The notes: generated by a model not told the origin, from the sequence alone. Shown: positions 33,566 to 42,794, counted from the first letter of the stretch. The stretch: DNA of 64,000 bases from Rothia nasimurium (GCF_928382285.1 NZ_CAKMSS010000006.1:1-64000); one strand, 5' to 3'. A program made the numbers and translations.

Positions 33566-33651
33566 TCTATCCAGAGCGACTGAGAGACCTAGCTCAACGA
33601 CGTCGCAGCAACCACCCTAACGGGAAAGGTGCTCCTGCTAGGACCGATAGA
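33566..33651 (+). promoter_or_regulatory. SAM-I (S-box) riboswitch
   Basis: P1 arms are TCTATC (33566-33571) and GATAGA (33646-33651). Between them lie the S-box landmarks CAGAGCGACTGAGAGACC, the GCAGCAACC internal-loop segment and the AAGGTGCT strand. These match the SAM-I consensus in order and spacing. It lies about 105 bases before metF in the metF-metE leader. A G/C-rich hairpin after it (about 33690-33715, GCCCTCCC...GGGAGC) may be the expression platform. High SAM should shut off the operon. Confidence 0.8.
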
Positions 33652-33757
33652 GTGCATCACCAGCGGTCCACCCACCGCCCTGTGTGGCGCCCTCCCGCCA
33701 CCTTTGGGAGCGGCCACCGCATTCTTTCGGGTCTACCCAACGACCTGTAAGGAAACC

Positions 33758-34669
33758 ATGAGTACCCATATACCGGCGCTCTCTTATGAACTCTTCCCAC
33801 CGCGAAGTTCCGCCAGCTGTGAGAGTCTACTGACGACTATCGACCAGCTGGCTCCCACTAACCCCGACTACGTCTCGGTGACCTACTCCGGTGATCGGGC
33901 TCGTAAGCAGAAAACCCTGGCCCTGCTCGACCACCTGGTACACGAAACCCGGCTTACTCCCCTGGCCCACCTCACCTGTGTGGGGCACAGCGCTGAGGAG
34001 CTGGAAGCCGCTGTGCGTCGCATACTGGCAATCGGCGTCCGCGGGTTTTTAGCCCTGCGCGGCGACCTGCCGCCGGGCAGCACGCAGGCTCCCGACATCC
34101 CCTTTGCCCGGTCCCTGGTGGATCTCATCCGCCGGGTGGAGACCCAGGATTTTGCCCACCTAGCGGCAGGACGCGTGGCGGTGGGGGTGGCTGCCTACCC
34201 CTCCCGGCACCCGGAATCCAGCTCGGAGCTGCAGGATATTGAAATTCTGCTCTCCAAGGAGCGGGCGGGGGCTGACTTCGCTATCACCCAGGTTTTCTTT
34301 GAGGCGCCCCGCTACGAATCCCTGGTACAGCGGGCCCGAACCGCGGGGGTAACCCTGCCCCTGATTCCGGGCATCATGCCGGTGACCAACCTGCGCAGGC
34401 TCACCACGCTCTGTTCACTAGCTGGCCTACCCGTACCCCAGAAGCTGGCCTACGACCTTGAAACCGCGAGCGGGGACACCCAGCGGCACCGTATCGGAGT
34501 GGAGTTCGGCGTCCGCCTGCTTCAAGAATCCCTGGACGCCGGCGCCCCCGGCATCCACTTCTACACCTTCAATGAACACGCAGCGGTGCTGGATGTTCTC
34601 GAGCGGGTCGATCTACCCCGCTACAGCACCCGCTTTGAAAACCCCCTGGCCGAACTGACCTACGCCTAA
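33758..34669 (+). CDS. metF: Methylenetetrahydrofolate reductase
   Basis: This 303-residue flavoenzyme reduces 5,10-methylene-THF to 5-methyl-THF for methionine synthesis. The N-terminal SYELFPPRS holds the catalytic Glu. LRGDLPPGS is the FAD-binding region, and DFAITQVFFEA and LIPGIMPVTN are family motifs. The ATG at 33758 has an AAGGAA site. It is followed after 37 bases by metE, which uses its product. It is probably controlled by the SAM-I riboswitch upstream. Confidence 0.93.
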   Translation: MSTHIPALSYELFPPRSSASCESLLTTIDQLAPTNPDYVSVTYSGDRARKQKTLALLDHLVHETRLTPLAHLTCVGHSAEELEAAVRRILAIGVRGFLALRGDLPPGSTQAPDIPFARSLVDLIRRVETQDFAHLAAGRVAVGVAAYPSRHPESSSELQDIEILLSKERAGADFAITQVFFEAPRYESLVQRARTAGVTLPLIPGIMPVTNLRRLTTLCSLAGLPVPQKLAYDLETASGDTQRHRIGVEFGVRLLQESLDAGAPGIHFYTFNEHAAVLDVLERVDLPRYSTRFENPLAELTYA

Positions 34670-34706
34670 AAATATCGGCCCAAAGACCTTATAGAAAGAC
34701 ACCACC

Positions 34707-37037
34707 ATGACCACCGTTTTCCCCACCGCAACCATCACCGGCTACCCCCGCATCGGCGCCCGCCGCGAGCTCAAGCGCGCTGTTGAAGCCTACTGGGCGG
34801 GTAAAACTGACCAGACTGAGCTGAAGCAGGTTGCCCATCAGATCCAGCAACATGCCTACCGCACCCTGACCGAGCGCGGCCTGACCGAAGACTACGCCAT
34901 TCCGGCTGACTTTTCCTTCTACGACCAGGTCCTCGATACCACCCGCCTCTTCACCGCACTGCCCGCCCGCTTCGAATCGGTACGCGACGACCGTGGCCTG
35001 ATTGACCTGGACGGCTACTTCGCCCTGGCCCGCGGCACCGAGCAGCTACCCCCGCTGGAGCTGACCAAGTGGTTCGACACTAACTACCACTACCTGGTGC
35101 CAGAAATCGGCCCGACCACCGGCTTTACCCTCAACACTGAAGCCCTCGACGACCTGCTGGCAGCCGCTAAGGCGGCGGGGACGTCCGCCCGCCCCAGCAT
35201 CACCGGGCCCCTCACCTACCTGCTCCTGGCAAAAGCCGAGGACGGCGCCCCCGCCGACTTCGCACCCCTCGACCGTCTAGCAGACCTGCTGCCCCTCTAC
35301 CGGGATCTGCTCGCCCACCTGGCTGGCCGCGGTGTGCGCTGGGTTCAGCTCAACGAACCCGCCTTGGGTGCTGACCAGGCTGTGAGTGAAGCCGAGCTGG
35401 CGCAGCTCATTGAGAAGACCTACGGGGAACTCACCCAGCTCTCTGACCGCCCCTCCCTGCTGGTCACCAGCCCCTACGGCAATCTGGCCGGCCTGCTAGA
35501 ACCCCTGGCCACTTCGGGCGTAGAGGCCCTGCACCTTGACCTGGTATCTACCGGCTATGATCAGGACGCCCTCGCCCGCCTCTTCGGCGGCGATTCGGCT
35601 CCCCTGCTGGTGGCAGGTGTGGTAAACGGCCGCAATATCTGGCGCAACGACCTGGCGGCCTCCCTCCACACCCTGCAGGCGGTGGGAGCAGCATCCGTCT
35701 CGACCTCGACCTCCCTGCAGCACGTGCCCTACGATCTTGACCTCGAAACCGGGCTCGACCAGAAGCTCACCAGCTGGCTGGCCTTTGCCCACCAGAAGGT
35801 CAGCGAAGTTGCCCTGCTCGCTCGGGGTCTCACTGAGGGACCCGAGGCTATCGCCTCCGAGGTTGAACAGGCCAGGGCAGCGCTGGCAGCGCGCGCCCAG
35901 TCCAGCGGAGTCAACGACCCCTGCATCCGCGAGCGCACCCTCTCCGTTACCCCCGAGAACTACGAGCGCGCGTCCGCTCAGGTGCGTCAGCAGGCCCAGG
36001 AGGATCTGAACCTGCCCCTGCTGCCGACCACCACCATCGGGTCTTTCCCGCAGACCGGCCATATTCGCTCCCTGCGGGCGGACTACCGCAAGGGTGCGCT
36101 GACCAGGGAAGAGCTCGATGCCCATCTGCGGGAGGAGATTCGCTGTGTGATTGACTTCCAGGAGCGTCTGGGGCTGGATGTGCTGGTGCACGGTGAAGCT
36201 GAGCGTAACGACATGGTGCAGTATTTTGCGGAGAACTTCGACGGGTTTGCGCCGACCGAGCACGGCTGGGTGCAGTCCTACGGGTCGCGCTGTACCCGCC
36301 CCTCGATTCTGTGGGGCGATGTGAAGCGTAGCGGTGCGGGTACTCGCGGTGATGCCTTTACGGTGCCGTGGATTAGCTTCGCGCAGCAGCAGACCGATAA
36401 GCCGGTCAAGGGTATGCTCACCGGCCCGGTGACGATTCTGGCCTGGTCGTTTGTGCGCGATGACCAGCCTCTGGCGGCGACCGCGACCCAGGTTGCGCTG
36501 GCCCTGGCCGATGAGATTGCTGACCTTGAGGCCGCAGGCACCCGCATCATTCAGGTGGATGAGCCCGCCCTGCGCGAGCTGCTCCCCCTGCGCGCCGAGG
36601 ATCAGGCTGCCTACCTCGACTGGTCGGTCGGTGCCTTCCGCCTGGCGACCTCGCAGGTTGCCGACTCCACCCAGATCCACACCCACCTGTGCTACTCGGA
36701 GTTCAACGAGATTTTTGGGGCAATCGATGCTCTGAACGCCGATGTCACCTCGATTGAGGCAGCCCGCTCCCGCCTGGAGCTACTGGCCGACGTGCCCGAG
36801 AGCTTCGACCGCGGCATTGGCCCCGGCGTGTGGGACATCCACTCCCCGCGTGTGCCCCAGGTCGAGGAGGTCGAGAAGCTGCTGGCTACTGCCCTGGAGC
36901 ATATCCCCGCCCGTCAGCTCTGGGTCAACCCCGACTGCGGCCTGAAGACCCGCGCCTACAAGGAGACCAAGGCTTCCATCGAGTCTCTGGTTGCCGCTAC
37001 CGAGGCTGTACGAGCCAGCCTCACCGTAGCGGTCTAG
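34707..37037 (+). CDS. metE: Cobalamin-independent methionine synthase
   Basis: This 776-residue enzyme transfers a methyl group from 5-methyl-THF to homocysteine. Both barrels are present: the N-terminal GYPRIGARRELKRAVEAYW, and the C-terminal LPTTTIGSFPQTGHIR with zinc ligands in HTHLCYSEF and NPDCGLKTR. The substrate loop EHGWVQSYGSRCTRP is intact. Length is normal. It is second gene of the riboswitch-controlled metF-metE operon. Confidence 0.98.
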   Translation: MTTVFPTATITGYPRIGARRELKRAVEAYWAGKTDQTELKQVAHQIQQHAYRTLTERGLTEDYAIPADFSFYDQVLDTTRLFTALPARFESVRDDRGLIDLDGYFALARGTEQLPPLELTKWFDTNYHYLVPEIGPTTGFTLNTEALDDLLAAAKAAGTSARPSITGPLTYLLLAKAEDGAPADFAPLDRLADLLPLYRDLLAHLAGRGVRWVQLNEPALGADQAVSEAELAQLIEKTYGELTQLSDRPSLLVTSPYGNLAGLLEPLATSGVEALHLDLVSTGYDQDALARLFGGDSAPLLVAGVVNGRNIWRNDLAASLHTLQAVGAASVSTSTSLQHVPYDLDLETGLDQKLTSWLAFAHQKVSEVALLARGLTEGPEAIASEVEQARAALAARAQSSGVNDPCIRERTLSVTPENYERASAQVRQQAQEDLNLPLLPTTTIGSFPQTGHIRSLRADYRKGALTREELDAHLREEIRCVIDFQERLGLDVLVHGEAERNDMVQYFAENFDGFAPTEHGWVQSYGSRCTRPSILWGDVKRSGAGTRGDAFTVPWISFAQQQTDKPVKGMLTGPVTILAWSFVRDDQPLAATATQVALALADEIADLEAAGTRIIQVDEPALRELLPLRAEDQAAYLDWSVGAFRLATSQVADSTQIHTHLCYSEFNEIFGAIDALNADVTSIEAARSRLELLADVPESFDRGIGPGVWDIHSPRVPQVEEVEKLLATALEHIPARQLWVNPDCGLKTRAYKETKASIESLVAATEAVRASLTVAV

Positions 37038-37045
37038 GGGTCAGC

Positions 37046-37105
37046 AAAAGGACGCCGCCCCCGCCTTCCCTGCCGCCTGGCAGGAGAGTGGGTGGCGGCG
37101 TCCTT
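37046..37105. terminator. metE terminator containing an inverted AAGGACGCC motif
   Basis: AAAAGGACGCCGCCCCCGCC pairs with GGGTGGCGGCGTCCTTG, with an inner CTGCC/GGCAG stem. It separates the convergent metE and MFS genes. Confidence 0.9.
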
Positions 37106-37130
37106 GCATCCGTGAAGCGCAGGTGCGACC

Positions 37131-38648
37131 CTAGTGGGCCATGGGAGCGCTTCCGGCAGCCTGCTTGCCGGCGGGCAGAAGCAGGGCTACCACGATAGAG
37201 CCCAGCGACATGAAGGCTGCTACCAGGAAGGCCAGGTGCACACCGGCCATGTAGGCCTCTACGCCGGTGCCGCCGTGGGCAGCCGACCCGATACCCAGCA
37301 GAGCCACGAAAAGGGCGGTTGCTGCGGCACCGGATACCTGCTGGAAGGTGGTCATAGCCGAGGAACCGAAAGCGTGTAGTTCGTGATCAAGAGAGCCCAG
37401 CCCCAGGGACATCATGGGGGTGTTAACCAGCGGCAGGGCGAAAGTCATGAGCATGTAGGTGGCCACCAGGTACCAGACGGGAGTCTGGGTACTGAAGGTA
37501 CTCATCAGCCAGATGGAGGCGCTAAAGAGCAGGGCACCGGGGATGACCAGGGTGCGGGCACCGAAGCGGTCCGACAGGCGGCCGACGGCGGGGCTCAGCA
37601 CCGCCATGAGCACGCCACCGGGCAGCAGCATCAGGCCGGTTTGAAGGGCGCTCATGCCCAGGACGTTTGCGGCGTAGAGGGGAATCAGAATTGCAGTTCC
37701 CAGCATGACGCCCATACCCAGAGAGGTCATAATGACGGTGAGGGTGAAGGGGCGGGCGCGGAAGATGCGCAGGTCCATGAAGGGGCCGCGATCTTGCAGC
37801 TGAATCTGACGACGCACGAATACGGCCAGCAGGGCAACCGAGACAGCCACGATAACCCAGGGGTTAACCGGCAGGTGGGCACCGCCGTGGGAGGAATCGC
37901 CGCCCATAGACGACAGGCCCAGCACCAGGCCGCCAAAGCCCAGGGTTGAAAGGACGATAGAGAAGACATCGAGCTTCTGCGAGCTACCCTCGGGCTTCTC
38001 GGCCGGGGCCAGGCGCAGACCAATCGCCAAGGCGATGATGCCGATAGGCAGGATCAGCCAGAAGAGCCAGCGCCAGCTAGCGGCGTTCAGAATAAGACCT
38101 GAGACGGTGGGGCCAGCAGCCGGCGCCGCCGAAATGACCATACCGATAAGGCCCATCGCCTGACCGATTTTGCTGGGGGCAACCAGGCGCATCATGGTGG
38201 TCATCAGCAGCGGAATCATCACGCCGGTACCGCCTGCCTGGAGCACGCGTCCGACCAGCAGCAGGGCAATGCCGGGGGCGATGGCAGCCACCAGGGTACC
38301 CAGGGAGAACAGGGCCATAGCGCCCACGAAGACCGTGCGGATGGAATAGCGGGAGATGATGAAGCCAGAAGCCGGGGTTACGACCGCCATGGTCAGCATG
38401 AAGCCGGTGGAGGTCCACTGGGCGGTGGAGGCGCTGATGTTCAGGTCTGACATGATGTCGGGCAGGGCTACGCCCAGCAGGGTTTCATTCAGAATCAGCA
38501 CGAAGGCCGCGATGACCATAATGGCCAGGAGCAAGAACTCCTGGCGCTCTAGTTTATGGGCAGCGGGCATTGATGCGGTGTGCGCAGCTGGTTCGGTGAC
38601 CGCGTGCGCTCCGGTTTCGGGGTGAGAGTGTGTTTGCGTAGAAGACAT
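37131..38648 (-). CDS. MFS multidrug exporter, DHA2 family
   Basis: This 505-residue protein has a His-rich N-terminal extension (residues 1-35) and about 14 membrane segments. LNETLLGVALPDIMSDLNIS is motif D1, and ASGFIISRYSIRTVF occupies the motif A loop, with substitutions compared with the classical GRxGRR. AAPAAGPTVSGLILNAASWR is motif C. It resembles MdeA/LmrB-like exporters. No regulator is adjacent. The His-rich head could bind metal. Confidence 0.85.
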   Translation of the reverse strand: MSSTQTHSHPETGAHAVTEPAAHTASMPAAHKLERQEFLLLAIMVIAAFVLILNETLLGVALPDIMSDLNISASTAQWTSTGFMLTMAVVTPASGFIISRYSIRTVFVGAMALFSLGTLVAAIAPGIALLLVGRVLQAGGTGVMIPLLMTTMMRLVAPSKIGQAMGLIGMVISAAPAAGPTVSGLILNAASWRWLFWLILPIGIIALAIGLRLAPAEKPEGSSQKLDVFSIVLSTLGFGGLVLGLSSMGGDSSHGGAHLPVNPWVIVAVSVALLAVFVRRQIQLQDRGPFMDLRIFRARPFTLTVIMTSLGMGVMLGTAILIPLYAANVLGMSALQTGLMLLPGGVLMAVLSPAVGRLSDRFGARTLVIPGALLFSASIWLMSTFSTQTPVWYLVATYMLMTFALPLVNTPMMSLGLGSLDHELHAFGSSAMTTFQQVSGAAATALFVALLGIGSAAHGGTGVEAYMAGVHLAFLVAAFMSLGSIVVALLLPAGKQAAGSAPMAH

Positions 38649-38752
38649 AGGCGTTTAAGCCTACTCTTCGCCGTGGAGAGCGTATATAGCGTCTTGCTCA
38701 CAGACCCGGGTCACACCAGGTATTGGTGGGCGTGGTTATACAGGTGCGAGTA

Positions 38753-38848
38753 GGGACCAGATTCCTCCCAAATTCCTCAATCTGTACACGGACTTCGCAG
38801 AGTAATCTGGTCCTAAGTAAAAGGGACCAGAGTATTCTGGTCCCTTTT
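38753..38848. repeat. Composite palindrome related to family A
   Basis: The inner hairpin AAAAGGGACCAG-AGTATT-CTGGTCCCTTTT (38819-38848) has the same AAAAGGGACC stem start as family A. To its left AGGGACCAGATT (about 38752) pairs with AATCTGGTCC (about 38804-38813). The inner part likely terminates the ChaB/Rho_N transcript. Confidence 0.7.
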
Positions 38849-38867
38849 AGTAGTTTCTGGAGGTTTT

Positions 38868-39716
38868 TTACTGAGCGGCGCGCACCGCAATCAGCAGATC
38901 ACCCTTGTTCATGGACGAGCGGCCCGGCACCTCAAGCTGCTTCGCCAGCTCGTAGAGCTCAGCACGCGTCAGTTCCGCCAGGGGGCGCACCTCTGCCACC
39001 AGGAAGGTCTGGTTATCGTCGTCCTGCAGGTCGGGGGCGGACGCCGCATCCTCCTGGGCAGGCGCCTCGGCCAGAGGTTCGGCGGTCAGGTCTTCGTCGA
39101 AGTCAGCAGGGTCGGCGCTGGCGAAGGTTTCCTCGTAGAGTTCCTCGGCCTCTTCGGGCTCATCAGCCTCTTCAGGGGCCAGCCCCTCGTCTTCTCCAAC
39201 TTCGGTTACGGCATCGGGAACATCCAGTTCTGGGGCTTCCTGGCCGCCCTCAAACGCTTCAAGGTCGCCGGGCTCCAGGCTCTCAGCATCAAGGATCTCT
39301 TCGTAGCCGGCAGCTTCCTCCGGGCTCTCAGCTGTCTCAGCCAGAATCAGCTCAGCCTCCCGCTGGGCCGCGCTCTTAGTACCCTTCTTGGTTTTCTTCT
39401 TTGAGTCCTTCTTCTCTGCCTTCTTCGGCTCACTCTTCTTGGGCTCAGTTTTCTTAGCCTTCTGGGACTTCTTAGTCTCGACCTTCTTCGAGTCCTTCTT
39501 GTCAGACTTCTTCTCTGCCTTTACCTTCGCGGCGATTTTTTCGTATTTCTTACCCACCAGCTCGTACTTCTTCTCAAGCTTCTTCTGGGCCTTCTTGCGG
39601 GCTTTCTTCTCGTCGCCGTGCTTGTCTAGGGCCTTGGCATAGGCCTTCACGTAGCGCTTCTGTGCCTTGTCGCTGGAGCGCTTAAGTTCCTTGCTGAGTT
39701 CTGGTTTCTTGCCCAT
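38868..39716 (-). CDS. ChaB-like / Rho_N-domain protein with long charged middle
   Basis: This 282-residue protein has three parts. Residues 1-55 (LKRSSDKAQKRYVKAYAKAL) resemble the ChaB-like head seen in actinobacterial ChaB/Rho_N proteins. Residues 55-120 are almost pure Lys/Ser/Glu, and 120-235 are strongly acidic. Residues 243-282 (LTRAELYELAKQLEVPGRSS) form a Rho N-terminal/SAP-like nucleic-acid-binding domain. Homologues lack most of the charged middle. The basic-acidic layout suggests a disordered, nucleic-acid-associated protein; the role is unknown. Confidence 0.65.
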   Translation of the reverse strand: MGKKPELSKELKRSSDKAQKRYVKAYAKALDKHGDEKKARKKAQKKLEKKYELVGKKYEKIAAKVKAEKKSDKKDSKKVETKKSQKAKKTEPKKSEPKKAEKKDSKKKTKKGTKSAAQREAELILAETAESPEEAAGYEEILDAESLEPGDLEAFEGGQEAPELDVPDAVTEVGEDEGLAPEEADEPEEAEELYEETFASADPADFDEDLTAEPLAEAPAQEDAASAPDLQDDDNQTFLVAEVRPLAELTRAELYELAKQLEVPGRSSMNKGDLLIAVRAAQ

Positions 39717-39836
39717 GGTTCACCTTCCACTTATCAGTGTTCTTACTGTCTAAGCGTAGTCCCGGTCACGCGCCACCCCAAGCGCGGCACGGCTTGGTTA
39801 CGCCCACCCATGCCCTGTTCACCCCGTCAATATAGG

Positions 39837-39853
39837 TATACATTTAATGTATA
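39837..39853 (+). promoter_or_regulatory. vapBC operator
   Basis: TATACAT-TTA-ATGTATA is a perfect 7-base-arm palindrome 17 bases before vapB, overlapping the probable -10 region and adjoining the AGGAGG site. VapB-VapC complexes typically autorepress at such sites. Confidence 0.65.
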
Positions 39854-39869
39854 TAGCAGGAGGTTTCTA

Positions 39870-40106
39870 ATGACTCAGTCAACAGTTTTTATGAACAATA
39901 GAACCCAGGCAGTTCGCCTGCCCGCACATATGCGTTTTAGCGAAAACGTCAAAAAAGTCAACGTACGCAAAGTGGGTCTGGAGCGCATCATAGCCCCGGA
40001 AGGAGCAGTATGGGACAGCTTCTTCGCCCCGGATGCCCCCGCCGTAACGGATGATTTTATGAGCTCCCGCGATGGCGGAAGCCAACCTGAGCGCGAGGAC
40101 TTCTAA
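39870..40106 (+). CDS. vapB: VapB-type antitoxin
   Basis: This 78-residue protein has an N-terminal AbrB/MazE-like swapped-hairpin DNA-binding domain (TVFMNNRTQAVRLPAHMRFS) and a C-terminal toxin-binding tail. The ATG at 39870 is set by an AGGAGG site 6 bases upstream. The stop TAA overlaps the vapC start (TAATG), giving tight coupling. It should neutralise VapC and repress the operon through the upstream palindrome. Confidence 0.88.
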   Translation: MTQSTVFMNNRTQAVRLPAHMRFSENVKKVNVRKVGLERIIAPEGAVWDSFFAPDAPAVTDDFMSSRDGGSQPEREDF

Positions 40107-40507
40107 TGCTGACCTATATGCTCGACACCAATATCGTGATCTATGTGATGAAACGGCGCCCACCCGAAATTCTCGATACTTTCAACCAAAACGCTAGCCG
40201 CTTGTGCGTCAGCAGTATTACAGCAGCCGAACTGTTTTTTGGCGCAGCAAAAAGCGCTAAGCCTGAGCAAAATTTGCGCGTAGTTGAGGATTTTTTATCA
40301 CGACTCACCGTGCTGCCCTACGACATGGACGCCGCAGCTCAGTTTGGTGACATCAAGGCTACGCTGCAAAAGACAGGTCGCATCATCGGCGAGAACGATC
40401 TTCACATCGCAGCCCACGCACGGAGCCGTGGACTGGTGGTGGTCACGAATAACGAGCGGGAATTCGAACGGGTTGAGGCGCTACGCGTGGTGAACTGGGT
40501 GAGCTAG
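40106..40507 (+). CDS. vapC: VapC-type PIN-domain ribonuclease toxin
   Basis: This 133-residue PIN nuclease has Asp in YMLDTNIVIYVMK, Glu in ITAAELFFGAAKS, Asp in IGENDLHIAAHA and the late VTNNEREFERV, the complete acidic set. VapC toxins cut tRNA or rRNA when freed from VapB. It overlaps vapB by one base. The locus sits between two unrelated housekeeping genes, as toxin-antitoxin modules often do. It appears intact. Confidence 0.92.
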   Translation: MLTYMLDTNIVIYVMKRRPPEILDTFNQNASRLCVSSITAAELFFGAAKSAKPEQNLRVVEDFLSRLTVLPYDMDAAAQFGDIKATLQKTGRIIGENDLHIAAHARSRGLVVVTNNEREFERVEALRVVNWVS

Positions 40508-40586
40508 AGCCCCTCTCCCTCACGCTCTGAGCCGAACCCGCGCAGGGCACCTGACGGGTGGCGTCCGCACCCCTAAACTAGGTGAT

Positions 40587-42563
40587 ATGACTAACTCAGG
40601 TATCGACACTAGCTTCCTTGACCCTACCACCAACCCCGCTGACGACTTCTTCCGCCACGTCAACGGCACCTGGTACGATTCCCACGAAATCCCCGCCGAC
40701 CGCTCCCGCGACGGCGGCATGTACTTCCTGCGCGATGCAGCCGAGGAACACGTGCGCGAAATCGTCGAGAAGTTCGCCGCCGAGCAGCCGTCCTCACGCA
40801 TCGGTGCCCTCTACTCCTCCTTCATGAACACCGAGAAAATTGAGGCGGACGCCGCCGCCCCGCTGCACGCCGAAGTGCAGCCGGTTCTGGAGGCAGCTAC
40901 CCCCGACGACTTCGTGCGTGTGATGGCTGAACTTGACCGTCAGGGCCACGGCGGCCCCTTCGGCTGGTACACCAGCATCGACGCCAAGAACCCCGAGAAG
41001 TACGTGCTCTACCTGGCGCAGACCGGCCTGGGTCTGCCCGATGAGTCCTACTACCGCGACGAAAAATACGCCGACCTGCGTGAGGCCTACGTCGCCCACA
41101 TTGAGCGCATGTTTGAGCTGACCGGCCTGGCCGAAAACTTCGGGCTTGAACCGGCGGACGCCGCCCGCGCCGTCTTTGCCCACGAAACCGAAATCGCTTC
41201 TCATCACTGGGATAACGTGCGCACCCGCGACGCCGACGCCCGCTACAACCCGGTCGACGCCGCCGAGCTAGATGAGAAGTTCCCCGGCTTCCCCTTCACC
41301 ACCTGGCTGGCAGGCATGGGTATTTCCACAGAGAAGGCCGGCACCGTTGTAGTCAACCAGCCCTCCTACTTTGAGGCAGCCGCCCAGATGTGGACCACCG
41401 CTCCCCTCTTTATCTGGAAGCTCTGGTACATCTGGCACATGGCCCACTCCCGTGCCCCCTACCTCAACCAGGCCATCGTTGAAGAAAACTTTGATTTCTA
41501 CGGCCGCACCCTCTCAGGCTCCGAAGAACTGCGTGACCGCTGGAAGCGCGGCATCGGCCTGGTCGAAGGCTCCCTGGGTGAAGAACTGGGCAAGGAATAC
41601 GTGGCGATTCACTTCCCGCCCACCCACAAGGCCAAAATGATGGAACTGGTAGACGACCTGCTCGAAGCCTACCGCCGCTCCATCACCGACCTAGACTGGA
41701 TGACCGACGAGACCCGCGCCCGTGCCCTCGAGAAGCTCAGCAAGTTCGTCACCAAGATCGGCTACCCCGACAAGTGGCGCGACTACTCCGCCCTCGAACT
41801 GACTGACGACCTCTTCGAGAACCTGCGCCGCTCGGGCGTCTTTGAGCACGAGTTCCAGATTGCCCGCATCAACGAGCCCGTTGACAAGACCGAGTGGCTC
41901 ATGACCCCGCAGACCGTCAACGCCTACTACATGCCCCCGGCCAACGAAATCGTCTTCCCCGCCGCAATCCTGCAGGCCCCCTACTTCGACGTGGACGCGG
42001 ACGCCGCCGTCAACTACGGCGCTATCGGCGGCGTGATTGGCCACGAGATCGGCCACGGCTTCGACGACCAGGGCTCCAAGTACGACGGCACCGGCGCGCT
42101 CAACAACTGGTGGACGGACGCCGACCGCGAAGAATTCACCGCCCGCACCAAGGCCCTGGTGGAACAGTACAACGGCTACACCCCCACCGGCCTAGACCCC
42201 GAAAAGTTCACCGTCAACGGCGAACTGACCCTGGGCGAAAACATCGGTGACCTGGGCGGCCTTTCCATCGCGCTCAAGGCCTACCAGATTTACCTGGAAC
42301 GCCAGGGCCTCACGCTCGAGACCGCTCCCGTCATCGACGGCCTGACCGCCACTCAGCGCGTCTTCATCTCCTGGGCCCAGGGCTGGCGCATGAAGACCCG
42401 CCCGCAGACCGCCGAAATGTTCCTAGCGATCGACCCGCACTCCCCCGAGGAGTTCCGCGTCAACGGCGTAGTCCGCAACATCGACGAGTTCTACACCGCC
42501 TTCGATGTGCAGCCCGAGAACGCCCTCTACCTGGCGCCGGAGGAGCGCGTGCATATCTGGTAG
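40587..42563 (+). CDS. pepO: M13-family zinc metallopeptidase (PepO/neprilysin-like)
   Basis: This 658-residue endopeptidase has zinc ligands in GGVIGHEIGHGFDDQGSKYD (HEIGH), a third ligand Glu in LGENIGDLGGLSIA, and the substrate-binding NAYYMPPANEIVFPA. There is no signal peptide or membrane anchor, so it is probably cytoplasmic and involved in oligopeptide turnover, like other actinobacterial M13 enzymes. It contains three GCGGACGCC motifs. Length is normal. Confidence 0.95.
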   Translation: MTNSGIDTSFLDPTTNPADDFFRHVNGTWYDSHEIPADRSRDGGMYFLRDAAEEHVREIVEKFAAEQPSSRIGALYSSFMNTEKIEADAAAPLHAEVQPVLEAATPDDFVRVMAELDRQGHGGPFGWYTSIDAKNPEKYVLYLAQTGLGLPDESYYRDEKYADLREAYVAHIERMFELTGLAENFGLEPADAARAVFAHETEIASHHWDNVRTRDADARYNPVDAAELDEKFPGFPFTTWLAGMGISTEKAGTVVVNQPSYFEAAAQMWTTAPLFIWKLWYIWHMAHSRAPYLNQAIVEENFDFYGRTLSGSEELRDRWKRGIGLVEGSLGEELGKEYVAIHFPPTHKAKMMELVDDLLEAYRRSITDLDWMTDETRARALEKLSKFVTKIGYPDKWRDYSALELTDDLFENLRRSGVFEHEFQIARINEPVDKTEWLMTPQTVNAYYMPPANEIVFPAAILQAPYFDVDADAAVNYGAIGGVIGHEIGHGFDDQGSKYDGTGALNNWWTDADREEFTARTKALVEQYNGYTPTGLDPEKFTVNGELTLGENIGDLGGLSIALKAYQIYLERQGLTLETAPVIDGLTATQRVFISWAQGWRMKTRPQTAEMFLAIDPHSPEEFRVNGVVRNIDEFYTAFDVQPENALYLAPEERVHIW

Positions 42564-42578
42564 AAGAAGCTACACAAA

Positions 42579-42693
42579 GTGCGGTGACGGCCGCGCTTCC
42601 GCCTGCTGACCCTCTCGCAGCTCGCCCTGGAGGGCTCGCAGCGATTCACGCCAGCCCCGCGCCAGCAGGCTTCCAGCACGGCCGCCACCGCAC
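42579..42693 (+). repeat. Structured element family D, copy 1
   Basis: Outer arms are GTGCGGTGACGGCCG (42579-42593) and CGGCCGCCACCGCAC (42679-42693), and the inner stem is GCCTGCTG (42601-42608)/CAGCAGGC (42663-42670). The conserved core has GACCCTCTCGC on the left and GCGATTCACGCCAGCCCCG on the right, with a GCCCT/AGGGC hairpin between. It lies between pepO and its terminator. The core is shared with 48854-48964 and 56920-57024, while the arms are not. Confidence 0.85.
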
Positions 42694-42744
42694 CCATGCC
42701 AGTCGCCTTCCGGGGAAAGCCCCCCTGCACCCCCCCGCTTAACT

Positions 42745-42781
42745 AAAAGGACGCCGGTGAACTACTCACCGGCGTCCTTTT
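42745..42781. terminator. Terminator containing an inverted AAGGACGCC motif
   Basis: AAAAGGACGCCGGTGA-ACTAC-TCACCGGCGTCCTTTT is a perfect stem. It lies between the convergent pepO and cyclodeaminase-like genes. Confidence 0.93.
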
Positions 42782-42794
42782 GCGTGCCCGAGCG

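Noticed and set aside
33540..33651. Possible T-box or cobalamin riboswitch before metF
   Set aside because: The order of landmarks fits SAM-I; no T-box sequence or B12-box was seen.
35496..36686. 396-codon minus-strand frame within metE
   Set aside because: Antisense to conserved metE; the product has no recognisable domain.
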